Source: Bacteroidales bacterium UBA3630 (lineage in GTDB: Bacteria; Bacteroidota; Bacteroidia; Bacteroidales; P3). Taken from it: a stretch of DNA of 53,468 bases. The DNA is taken from NCBI GenBank assembly GCA_002373995.1, contig DFLB01000056.1, positions 5,306 to 58,773 of the forward strand. Direction: 5' to 3'. The notes under the pieces are model-generated. The model was not told the DNA's origin and searched no databases. It saw only the letters and a list, made by a program, of their open reading frames with translations. A program made the position numbers and the translations under genes. This document shows, piece after piece, positions 40,629-48,046 of the stretch; position 1 is the first letter of the stretch, and the number at the start of each line of letters is the position of its first letter.

Positions 40629-41447
40629 ATGAACAGAGTAGTCGTTGGATTTGATTTTTCGACAGGTTCCGCTTATGCCGTCGACCTTGCCATAGACATT
40701 GCCAACCGGTGGCAGAGCGATATACGGTTGGTCTATGTGAAGGAGAAGAAGGAGGATGAGGCACCGATCCGCGCGGAGATAGAGCGCCGCAACGCGGGTG
40801 TGGCGCATCTGCTGAAGGGCATCAAGTTGGAGTATGTGCTGCGCCAGGGCAATCCTGCCGACGAGTTGACGGCGCAGGCCAAGGAAGACAACGCGGCGTT
40901 GCTGATTGTGGGCACGCACGGCATGAGCGGTGTCAAGAAAGGCTTGCTGGGGCGCAACAGCTACAAGACCATCGAGCAGAGCACGGTGCCGGTGCTGATT
41001 GTGCGCGAGGACTTCAACTTCAACAAGGCGTTGGAGAACATAGTGGTGCCTATTGACAACAGCGACGACACGCGACAGAAGGTGCCGCAGGCGGCATTGT
41101 TTGCGCGCACGTTTGGTTCCACGATCCACCTGTTGGGTTTGCACACGTCGACCACGCCCGACATACGGCGCATTGTGCAGAACTACATCAAGATGGTGGA
41201 GCGACATTTAGACAAGATGGAGGTGAAGTACGAGACGAAGTATCTCGACGTGGAGAAGAACGTGACGAGCACCACATTGGAGTATGCCAACAGCATCAAT
41301 GCGGACATGATAGTCATCATGACCGAGCAGGAGAGCAATTTTGCCAGCCTGATACTTGGCACCTACGCCCAGCAGATGATCAACGAGTCGCACATACCGG
41401 TGCTGACGGTGCGACCGACGAGTGTGTTGTCTGACACTATAAACTGA
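40629..41447 (+). CDS. tandem universal stress protein
   Basis: 272 residues holding two UspA domains. The first (about 1-140) has the ATP-binding style loop VGTHGMSGVKKGLLGRNSYK. The second (about 142-272) is diverged, with no clear G-2x-G-9x-G motif. Usp proteins help cells under starvation or respiratory stress. It is the first gene after a consensus promoter and starts 6 bp ahead of the SPOR gene, so it leads the CHASE2-caspase operon. Confidence 0.92.
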   Translation: MNRVVVGFDFSTGSAYAVDLAIDIANRWQSDIRLVYVKEKKEDEAPIRAEIERRNAGVAHLLKGIKLEYVLRQGNPADELTAQAKEDNAALLIVGTHGMSGVKKGLLGRNSYKTIEQSTVPVLIVREDFNFNKALENIVVPIDNSDDTRQKVPQAALFARTFGSTIHLLGLHTSTTPDIRRIVQNYIKMVERHLDKMEVKYETKYLDVEKNVTSTTLEYANSINADMIVIMTEQESNFASLILGTYAQQMINESHIPVLTVRPTSVLSDTIN

Positions 41448-41453
41448 CCGACC

Positions 41454-41894
41454 ATGAAGCGACTGCTGTTTTGCCTCCTGCTGCTGGCCAGCTGCGCCTG
41501 TTTTGCACAGCAGAAGGGGAGGATAACTTTTGTGGGCGATGCGGGAGCGGCGCAGATGGTGGAGAAGCACATCGAGTTGAACACACGAGTGAAGACCATT
41601 GCGGGCTACCGCGTGCAGATAGCCTCGTTCAGCGGGGTGAACTCGAAGACCAGTGCATTCAATTTGCGCGACCGTTTCATGCTGGACCACCCTGGCGTGC
41701 AGGCTTATATTGTGTTTGACGAGCCCAACTTCAAGGTGAAGGTGGGGGATTTCCGCACACGCCTTGAGGCGTACGCTTTCCTGCAGCAGATCAAGGATGT
41801 GTACAAGGGATACCTGGTGCGCGACAACATCTACCCCGAGCCGCCGCAGCAGGTGGAGTACGCGCCAGACGACGAAGTGTCGGGAGACGAGTAG
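41454..41894 (+). CDS. exported SPOR-domain protein
   Basis: 146 residues with a signal peptide ending near CFAQ. A SPOR domain spans about residues 50-122 (YRVQIASFSGVNSKTSAFNLRD, with FKVKVGDFRTRLEAYAFLQQI as the second repeat). SPOR domains bind glycan strands of peptidoglycan stripped of stem peptides, so the protein should sit on the cell wall. It lies 6 bp after usp and 4 bp before the CHASE2 gene, pointing to a role tied to the envelope. Confidence 0.88.
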   Translation: MKRLLFCLLLLASCACFAQQKGRITFVGDAGAAQMVEKHIELNTRVKTIAGYRVQIASFSGVNSKTSAFNLRDRFMLDHPGVQAYIVFDEPNFKVKVGDFRTRLEAYAFLQQIKDVYKGYLVRDNIYPEPPQQVEYAPDDEVSGDE

Positions 41895-41898
41895 GCAT

Positions 41899-42966
41899 AT
41901 GGCCACCAGACCGACACATATCGGCAAAGGATTCAAGGCACTGGTGGCTACGGCATTAGTGCTACTAATAGCGTGGATAGGCAAGGCGGTGGTGGTGAAC
42001 ACCGATGCCTTCAACCCCCTGCAAGCGGCACTGGACCAGTTCCACTTCTCTGACATCTACTTCCACTGGCACCGCGGCCACAACGCCGATGCCGAACAGG
42101 ATATGGTGCTGGTAGACATACAGTACCTGCACGACCGCGAGGAAATAGCCACCCTGCTGGACAGCATCGCCGCCCAGCGGCCCCGCGTGGTGGCGCTGGA
42201 CGTCATCTTCCCGCCAGCGGTAAGCCTCGACCCCGTGGCCGACTCGCACCTGATGGCCGCCGTCGCTGCCTGTCCGCAGGTGGTGCTGGCGCAGAATGCC
42301 GTGCCGCTGCCCGATGGCGGCTGGCGAATGGAGCGATCCTTCTTCGCCGACGACTATAGCGAGGGAATAGTCAATATGCCCGCCAGCGTGGTGCGCTACG
42401 CCGAACCGCGGTTCGACACCCTGCCCACCTTCGCCGCACAGGTGACAGCCCTCTCATCGGCCAACCGTCAACAGCCAACAGCCAGCTCACTCATTGACTT
42501 CGGCGGGGTCAACCTTATGCGGTGGACGCCCGGCGCAGAGGACTTCTACCTGCCTGCGTTGGAGGACAAGCTGGTCTTCGTGGGCGACCTCGGCGACCTG
42601 CGCGATTACCACAACATACCTGTCGGTGCCGGCGGACAGAGCCGTATGAGCGGCACCGAGGTGCACGCCTTGGCCACCGCCGCCCTGCTCTCCGACAATT
42701 CCTACCATACCCTGCCTCGGTGGTTAGGCATCGTACTGCAAATCATCATTATCTTCCTCTTCTGCTGGCTGCTCTACCTGCTGCCGCAGACGATGGACAA
42801 CTGGGTGTCGGGCACATTGCAGTTGGTCTTCATGCTGCTGATGCTTCCGGTGTGCTACCTGCTCTTCGTGGGGCTGCACATCGTCTGCTCCCCCACCTTA
42901 GCCATCGTGGGTTTCGGACTTGCAGGACTGGCCAAGAACATTGTCGATGCAATCGTCAAAAACTAA
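41899..42966 (+). CDS. stand-alone CHASE2 sensor membrane protein
   Basis: 355 residues. One membrane helix near residues 12-32 precedes a CHASE2 extracytoplasmic domain (VLVDIQYLHDREEIATLLDSI, PRVVALDVIFPP, LVFVGDLGDLRDYH); about three helices close the protein (270-345). CHASE2 usually feeds a kinase or cyclase, but nothing cytosolic follows, so output must go through a partner. Co-transcription with a caspase-like gene 21 bp downstream suggests that partner. A 7-bp repeat at 42461-42486 is read in frame inside the sensor domain. The ATG at 41899 was chosen because it starts directly before the helix. Confidence 0.85.
   Translation: MATRPTHIGKGFKALVATALVLLIAWIGKAVVVNTDAFNPLQAALDQFHFSDIYFHWHRGHNADAEQDMVLVDIQYLHDREEIATLLDSIAAQRPRVVALDVIFPPAVSLDPVADSHLMAAVAACPQVVLAQNAVPLPDGGWRMERSFFADDYSEGIVNMPASVVRYAEPRFDTLPTFAAQVTALSSANRQQPTASSLIDFGGVNLMRWTPGAEDFYLPALEDKLVFVGDLGDLRDYHNIPVGAGGQSRMSGTEVHALATAALLSDNSYHTLPRWLGIVLQIIIIFLFCWLLYLLPQTMDNWVSGTLQLVFMLLMLPVCYLLFVGLHIVCSPTLAIVGFGLAGLAKNIVDAIVKN
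42461..42486. repeat. 7-bp AACAGCC repeat inside the CHASE2 gene
   Basis: About three 7-bp units (AACCGTC, AACAGCC, AACAGCC) are translated as NRQQPTA within the sensor domain. Nearly the same string is in the GNAT-HD gene at 12491-12514. Confidence 0.6.
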
Positions 42967-42987
42967 CAACCAACAACATTCAACTCG

Positions 42988-45570
42988 ATGAAAAAGACAT
43001 CACTATTCGCGCTTGCCATACTCCTTTTCGGAGGGCTATGCCCGGCACAGAATGTAGACTACTTTAAAAGCAACGGACTGTACGGACTGAAGAACACTCA
43101 GAACGGAGCCATTGTAGTAGACGCCACTTACGACGGAAGAGCAGATGAAATCGGGCATCACGACGGAGTCAATTACTACATGCTTCGAAAAGGAAACACC
43201 CTATTTATGTTCTCAAGCAGAGACTACACCAATCCCATCAAGAGGATTGACAACATAGACCCCATTGAGTCTGGTTTCAATTATGGTTTTTCTGGCAACG
43301 GAGGAAAATACTACTGCTATAAAAGGGCAGGTATAACAGAAGTCTGGACTATCGACAGCCTGTTTATTCTTGACATACGCGACGGAACTATCCGCTTTAA
43401 CGGCAACGACAAGGCTTCCATCACTATTAAGGGGGATAATAAAACGATGACAGCTCGCCTACATGTCCTCGAACAACAAGGCACCGTACTGCGGCACGAC
43501 ATCAACAAAGACAAAGAGTGGGGGTTTTGGAGCAACAAAAAACACTCGTGGGTAAACAAGTGGCGATTCACTGGTCGCATCTGCGACATCACTACCTACA
43601 ACGAACCTTATTCCTTCGACGGCAAGCAATTCTATATTATCACTGTTTTCGATAAAGGCATAAAAAGGATTTTAAATGCCGATGACTTGTCTTTTCTTGG
43701 ATCCATTCCTGATGGTCAGACAATCATAAACGGCAAAACGATACAGGACATCGGTGTCATTGTCGTGAAAGATTATCCCTACGAAACATGGAGCTTGTGT
43801 GACATCTATGGCAATAAAATACCAGGATGTGAGGGATGGCGAAAGATTATATTCTCCGAGAAAAATAGAGAAGTGGAATTCCAGGGCTATAACTACATGA
43901 CTAACAAGCCCATCATCATCAAGGAAACATATGCCCAAATAGCCAATAACGCAAGAAAATCCATGGCGGTTACAGAGGCAGAATGGTTGAAAAAACGCCA
44001 GCTGGCATCATTCAAGGAGTATGCTACCGCCTATATTCAACCACGCATTAATGCATGGCAGGTGAAAAGCGAGTTTGAGAAGGTTGAGGATTACCAACGA
44101 CGTGTAGGTGGCAATAACCGCCAACGAAAGATAGACGAACTGAGCTTGGAGGCCGAAAAACTATTTATAAAAGAGAATATCGAAACATACAAGTTCACAG
44201 AGGACCTGAGTCTCGGCGACTACGACTCGGAAAATGAAGTGTTCGCCATACGTAGCCCTCGCTACGGACTGCTACTCATTCCCGTACCTTTGGCTAATGC
44301 ACCAAGCTTCAAAGACGGCTTTAAGAAGGCAAAAATAAAAAAAGAACGGTTCTTCATAGAAAAAGACAAGATAGCTGTGGCAGAGTTCGACATCAAAGTG
44401 GGGCGCAACACATATCACTATACCAACAACAACTCTCTGAACTACGTGCAATACAAGTTCGATCCCGCCAACCTGAATCTTCAAGACATCAACATCGTCA
44501 GCGGCAAACAGAGCAACAACGCCGAGAGAAGACCTGTTGTAAAAATCATCTCTCCGGCCAGTGGGACACAGTATCAGCATAGCAATGTCACTTTCAATAT
44601 TGAAGTAACGCCTGGTGACGGCAAACAAGTGAGCCTATATGTTTCGATCAACGGTGCCGACTATGTAGAAATCAATCCCGTGGAACAAAGCAGCAAGGGA
44701 GCACGTGTGGCAAAGGGGAAATCATACATACTCAACCTGCCTTCCACCCCTGGCAGCGAAGTCAACCTGGCATTCCAGGCTCGCGATGAGTATAATATAG
44801 CCAGCGAAGACCAGAGAGTAAAGATGCGCTACGTGGGCCAGGTGCGCAAACCGCAGCTCATCCTCTTTGCCGTGGGTGTGGGCGACTACAGCAGCGGCGA
44901 CCTCACCAAGCTGCGCTATGCCGCCAAGGACGCCCGCGACTTCAGCGCCACCATCCGCCAGTGCAACTTGAGCGACTATACCGGTCTGAAGGAGCACCTC
45001 TACATCGACCGTCAGGCCACCCGCAGCAACATCAACAAAGGCTTGCGCGAGGTGCTGGGTGAAGCCCAGAGCGGCGATGTGGTGATATTCTACTTCAGCG
45101 GCCACGGCGTGCAGGACGGCGACCTAACCTACTTCATGACCGTCGATGCCTCGAGCGAAGCTCCCAGCGACGAGGGGGTCAACTTTGCCGACCTGAAGAA
45201 TAACATGCGCAAGCTCACCGAGCGGCAGGTGAAGGTGGTGGCCTTCATGGATGCCTGCCACGCCGGTGCCATGGTGGGGGCCAAGGGAGCAGCACCCAAG
45301 CTGACCGAGCTCGACGTGCAGGACGTCATCGAATTCTACAGCAGCACCACTGGCGAGGAAAGCGCCGAGGACGAGAAGCTGCAGAACGGCGTCTTCACCG
45401 CCGGCCTCATCAGCGGCCTCAAGGGAGCCGCCGCCAACGCCGACGGCTACATCACCGTCAACACCCTCCGCACCTACCTCAGCGACTATGTACGCGAAAA
45501 GAACAGCCGCCAGACGCCCGTCTTCAAAGGCGTGGACGCCGGCGACATTACATTGTTTCATAAAAAATAG
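42988..45570 (+). CDS. exported caspase-like (C14) protease with WG-like N-terminus
   Basis: 860 residues with a signal peptide ending near LCPAQ. Residues about 22-330 have WG-repeat-like features (NGLYGLKNTQNGAIVVDATYD). About 515-620 looks like an Ig-type domain (VKIISPASGTQYQHSNVTFN). Residues about 625-860 are a caspase/metacaspase fold, with the catalytic His706 in YFSGHGVQDGD and Cys757 in FMDACHAGAM both present. Location should be periplasmic or on the surface. The codons of the first two thirds are AT-richer than those of the caspase part, so the gene may be a mosaic. It lies between CHASE2 and FecR/DUF4384-like genes. Confidence 0.88.
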   Translation: MKKTSLFALAILLFGGLCPAQNVDYFKSNGLYGLKNTQNGAIVVDATYDGRADEIGHHDGVNYYMLRKGNTLFMFSSRDYTNPIKRIDNIDPIESGFNYGFSGNGGKYYCYKRAGITEVWTIDSLFILDIRDGTIRFNGNDKASITIKGDNKTMTARLHVLEQQGTVLRHDINKDKEWGFWSNKKHSWVNKWRFTGRICDITTYNEPYSFDGKQFYIITVFDKGIKRILNADDLSFLGSIPDGQTIINGKTIQDIGVIVVKDYPYETWSLCDIYGNKIPGCEGWRKIIFSEKNREVEFQGYNYMTNKPIIIKETYAQIANNARKSMAVTEAEWLKKRQLASFKEYATAYIQPRINAWQVKSEFEKVEDYQRRVGGNNRQRKIDELSLEAEKLFIKENIETYKFTEDLSLGDYDSENEVFAIRSPRYGLLLIPVPLANAPSFKDGFKKAKIKKERFFIEKDKIAVAEFDIKVGRNTYHYTNNNSLNYVQYKFDPANLNLQDINIVSGKQSNNAERRPVVKIISPASGTQYQHSNVTFNIEVTPGDGKQVSLYVSINGADYVEINPVEQSSKGARVAKGKSYILNLPSTPGSEVNLAFQARDEYNIASEDQRVKMRYVGQVRKPQLILFAVGVGDYSSGDLTKLRYAAKDARDFSATIRQCNLSDYTGLKEHLYIDRQATRSNINKGLREVLGEAQSGDVVIFYFSGHGVQDGDLTYFMTVDASSEAPSDEGVNFADLKNNMRKLTERQVKVVAFMDACHAGAMVGAKGAAPKLTELDVQDVIEFYSSTTGEESAEDEKLQNGVFTAGLISGLKGAAANADGYITVNTLRTYLSDYVREKNSRQTPVFKGVDAGDITLFHKK

Positions 45571-45576
45571 GTAAGG

Positions 45577-45661
45577 AGACAGGAGATAAGGAGATAAGGA
45601 GATAAGAAGATAAGAAGATAAGAAGATAAGGAGATAAAGAGATATGAAGGCAAGGAGGTAA
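45577..45661. repeat. 8-bp GGAGATAA tandem repeat
   Basis: About ten 8-bp units (GGAGATAA, GAAGATAA and drifted forms) fill the gap between the caspase and FecR-like genes. The last unit has drifted into AGGAGGT (45653-45659), a perfect Shine-Dalgarno sequence 7 nt before the next ATG. Confidence 0.88.
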
Positions 45662-45666
45662 GACAA

Positions 45667-46494
45667 ATGTATAAAAAGATATTCCTATTGGTATTGTTTT
45701 TGATGGCGCTGAGTGTCATGGCACAGAATTTGCAGGTGTTTGCTATCAATGGCGGTGCAGAACGGATGGAAGGCAAAGATTGGAAGACATTGGTAAAAGG
45801 GCAGCCGCTGCAGGGCAGCGACCGCGTGCGCACCTCGCCGCAAGGCAGCCTGACCCTGCTGGACAACGAGCGCCGCAAGGTCTACGCCGTGCAGAGCCCC
45901 CAGGGCGGCACCGTGGAGGCCCTGGTGGGCATCCAGCGGGCCCGGGCCAAGAGCCTGACCGCCGAGGCCTTTGCCGAGGTGAAGAAAGCCATGTTCAGCC
46001 AGCCGGACGAGCGCTACGCCACGCGCGGCGGCGTGACCTACCGCGGCGGCAACGCCGACGAGCGGTTGGCCGCTTGGCTCGACACGCACGTCGGCTCAAC
46101 ATTCAAAATCCAACAATCGGCCTTCACCGTCGCCCTCCACGCCACCGACCCCGCCACCCACAAGTCGGTGCGCAGCGTCGGCGTGGGCGGCACGGTGGAG
46201 CTGCTGGTGGTCAACGAGAGCGACGAGGCGCTGTATGTGAGCGTGCTCGATGTGGACGCCGAGGGGGTGTGGAGCGCCGTCAGCGAGGGGTGCGAGCTGA
46301 TGCCGCCCCATTCGGCGGTGGTGCTGCCCTACCCCATCGAGTTCTTCGAGCCCCGCGGCACCGACCACCTGTTGCTCGTGGGCTACCCCGAGGCGTTCGA
46401 CCCGCAACGGGTCGTGGCCCTGCGCGGCAGCACCACCGTCGACGGCAAGACCGTCGAGGCCGGCGCATCCGTTATAAAGATGGAAATCAGATGA
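45667..46494 (+). CDS. exported FecR/DUF4384-like protein
   Basis: 275 residues with a signal peptide ending near VMAQ. Residues about 20-100 resemble a FecR-type beta domain (GQPLQGSDRVRTSPQGSLTLLDNERRKVYAV). Residues about 145-275 resemble DUF4384, with VGGTVELLVVNESDEALYVSVLDVDAEGVW. DUF4384 is often found with caspase-like proteases in other bacteria, which fits the gene just upstream. It overlaps the convergent hemW by 8 bp. Function is inferred only from this pairing. Confidence 0.75.
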   Translation: MYKKIFLLVLFLMALSVMAQNLQVFAINGGAERMEGKDWKTLVKGQPLQGSDRVRTSPQGSLTLLDNERRKVYAVQSPQGGTVEALVGIQRARAKSLTAEAFAEVKKAMFSQPDERYATRGGVTYRGGNADERLAAWLDTHVGSTFKIQQSAFTVALHATDPATHKSVRSVGVGGTVELLVVNESDEALYVSVLDVDAEGVWSAVSEGCELMPPHSAVVLPYPIEFFEPRGTDHLLLVGYPEAFDPQRVVALRGSTTVDGKTVEAGASVIKMEIR

Positions 46495-47599
46495 ACAGCG
46501 CCGCCGCCATGCCGTCGGCGTGGAGGAGACCGTCGGGGGTGGGACGGTAGAAAGTTGAGAGTGGAGAGTGGAGAGTGGAGGGTTGAGAGGGGGAAGTAGA
46601 AAGTTTTATCCAGCCGCAATCGATATAAGGCTGCATCTGGCGGTGCAGTTTTTCTTTGTACTGTTCGGGCACCAGCGACAGGTCGAGGCCGCGGACGGTG
46701 CGCAGGGAGGTCATCAAGAGCTCGTTGAAAGCGTCGGCGTGGGTGAGGGTTTCTTCGCCCACGGTGCCGTCGGGGTTGTTCCATCGGCGGCGACGGCCGT
46801 CGAAGCTGTGGGCACCGGGGCCGAGGCCGAGGTAGGGAGTGCGGTCCCAATAGCGGCTGTTGTGGCGCGACTCGAAGCCGGGGCGGGCATAGTTGCTGAC
46901 CTCGTATTGGCGGAAGCCTGCCGCTTCGAACCGTTGCCGCAAGGTGTGGTACTGGCGCACCACCTCGTCGTCGCCGGGGAGAGAGACCCTCCCCTGCTCT
47001 ACCTGGCGTGCCAGGGCGGTGCCGGGTTCGACGGTGAGGGCATAGGCGGAGAGGTGGGAGATTAGAGGAGTTAGAGAAGTTAAAGAAGTTAAAGAAGTTG
47101 AAGAAGTTAAATGGGGGAGGCCGTAGATGAAGTCGAGGCTGATGTTGAGGAAGGAGGCGCGATGAGCGTTTTCGACGGCGTCGAGGGCTTGCTGTGCTGT
47201 GTGGCGCCGCCCGATGAGACGCAGCGTCTGGTCGTCGAGGCACTGCACGCCGATGCTCAGGCGGTTGAAGAAGTGCAGGTTGGCGAGGTCGGCCAGGTAT
47301 TGGGGAGAGAGGTCCTCGGGGTTGGCTTCGAGGGTGACTTCCTCGAGCTGAGAGAGGTCGAAGCAGCGACGGAGGCCGGCGACGATGCGGGCGAGCTGAT
47401 TGACGGGCAGGATAGACGGTGTGCCACCACCGAAATAGACGGTGCGGATGGGGTGAGGCTGCTCGTCCTTGCGCCGTTCCATCTCCTCCAGCAGGGCATC
47501 GACATAGGAGGGCATGTTCCACTTTGCGCTTTCCGGCTTGGAGAAGAAGGCACAATAGGTGCACTTGCGGTGGCAAAAAGGGACATGAACGTATATCAT
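46487..47599 (-). CDS. hemW: radical SAM heme chaperone HemW
   Basis: 370 residues. The radical SAM cluster motif is CHRKCTYCAF (Cys-3x-Cys-2x-Cys), followed by YFGGGTPSIL, EVTLEANPEDL, RLSIGVQ and SLDFIYGLP, all HemW/CPDH family marks. HemW hands heme to membrane respiratory enzymes. Two repeats have entered the gene. A 9-bp array at 47062-47110 encodes TSLTSLTSL after the GLP motif, and a 7-bp array at 46555-46592 encodes a Ser/Pro-rich stretch near the C-terminus. The start codon abuts another repeat (47600-47630). Confidence 0.92.
   Translation of the reverse strand: MIYVHVPFCHRKCTYCAFFSKPESAKWNMPSYVDALLEEMERRKDEQPHPIRTVYFGGGTPSILPVNQLARIVAGLRRCFDLSQLEEVTLEANPEDLSPQYLADLANLHFFNRLSIGVQCLDDQTLRLIGRRHTAQQALDAVENAHRASFLNISLDFIYGLPHLTSSTSLTSLTSLTPLISHLSAYALTVEPGTALARQVEQGRVSLPGDDEVVRQYHTLRQRFEAAGFRQYEVSNYARPGFESRHNSRYWDRTPYLGLGPGAHSFDGRRRRWNNPDGTVGEETLTHADAFNELLMTSLRTVRGLDLSLVPEQYKEKLHRQMQPYIDCGWIKLSTSPSQPSTLHSPLSTFYRPTPDGLLHADGMAAALFI
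46555..46592. repeat. 7-bp GAGAGTG repeat near the hemW 3' end
   Basis: About five 7-bp units (AGTTGAG, AGTGGAG and similar) lie inside the coding region near the hemW C-terminus and are translated as STLHSPLST-type sequence. Confidence 0.75.
47062..47110. repeat. 9-bp in-frame repeat in hemW
   Basis: Five to six 9-bp units (TTAAAGAAG with variants) keep the reading frame and encode Thr-Ser-Leu triplets. Confidence 0.8.
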
Positions 47600-47630
47600 A
47601 GGTCGGAGGTGTGAGGTCGGAGGTATGAGG
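47600..47630 (+). repeat. 7-bp AGGTCGG/AGGTATG repeat, left copy
   Basis: Four 7-bp units (AGGTCGG, AGGTGTG, AGGTCGG, AGGTATG) start directly next to the hemW initiation codon and end 1-2 bp from the four-helix-bundle stop codon. It is an inverted partner of 48011-48046. Confidence 0.85.
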
Positions 47631-47631
47631 T

Positions 47632-47991
47632 TTATTGGGACGTGTCGCCGTACACACGCTTCGTTGTTGCAACCAGCATCTTTACAATCCCCTCGCAGTC
47701 AGCCTTAATACTGTCGCTCTGAGAGCCCGAAAGGAAACCTGTTGCCTCCAGTAACTCAATCCAATACAACGATTCTTCTGCTTCTTTCAACGCAATTGAC
47801 ATCTTCATACCGAAATCGGCCCTTGTCTGTCCACGTTTCGCCTCCCTTACATTTGCTCCAATGCTGGTTCCGCTTCTCAATAGCTGTTTAGACAGGACAT
47901 ACTCTTTTCTCTCCTCGCACAGATACCGGTACAGGTTCACCACCCGAATGGCGAACTCAAATGTTTTATTTTGAATTATAGTATTTTCCAT
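47632..47991 (-). CDS. four-helix-bundle protein (23S rRNA IVS/Avd-like family)
   Basis: 119 residues, all-helical. LLRSGTSIGANVREAKRGQTRADFGMKMSIALKEA marks the four-helix-bundle family (SGTSIGANVREA, then KEAEESLYWIELL), related to proteins encoded in 23S rRNA intervening sequences and to the Avd accessory protein of retroelements. The molecular role is unsettled. Base composition is visibly lower in GC than in hemW and meaB on either side. The gene is exactly enclosed by inverted copies of a 7-bp repeat (47600-47630 and 48011-48046), as if it had moved as a single-gene cassette. Confidence 0.88.
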   Translation of the reverse strand: MENTIIQNKTFEFAIRVVNLYRYLCEERKEYVLSKQLLRSGTSIGANVREAKRGQTRADFGMKMSIALKEAEESLYWIELLEATGFLSGSQSDSIKADCEGIVKMLVATTKRVYGDTSQ

Positions 47992-48010
47992 AACGCACCA
48001 CTACTTTTCA

Positions 48011-48046
48011 CCGACCTCATACCTCCAACCTCATACCTCCGACCTC
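48011..48046 (-). repeat. 7-bp AGGTCGG/AGGTATG repeat, right copy
   Basis: Five 7-bp units in the opposite orientation to 47600-47630. Its inner end lies 20 bp before the four-helix start. Its outer end supplies the last codons (Arg-Ser-Glu-Val) and the TGA stop of meaB. Confidence 0.85.

Noticed and set aside
45577..45661. CRISPR array
   Set aside because: The units are 8 bp, contiguous and degenerate, with no spacers and no cas genes. The other repeat arrays fail for the same reason.
46383..47672. 429-codon minus-strand frame overlapping hemW in another frame
   Set aside because: The Pro/Arg-rich product has no recognisable domain, whereas hemW in the other frame has the full radical SAM motif set.
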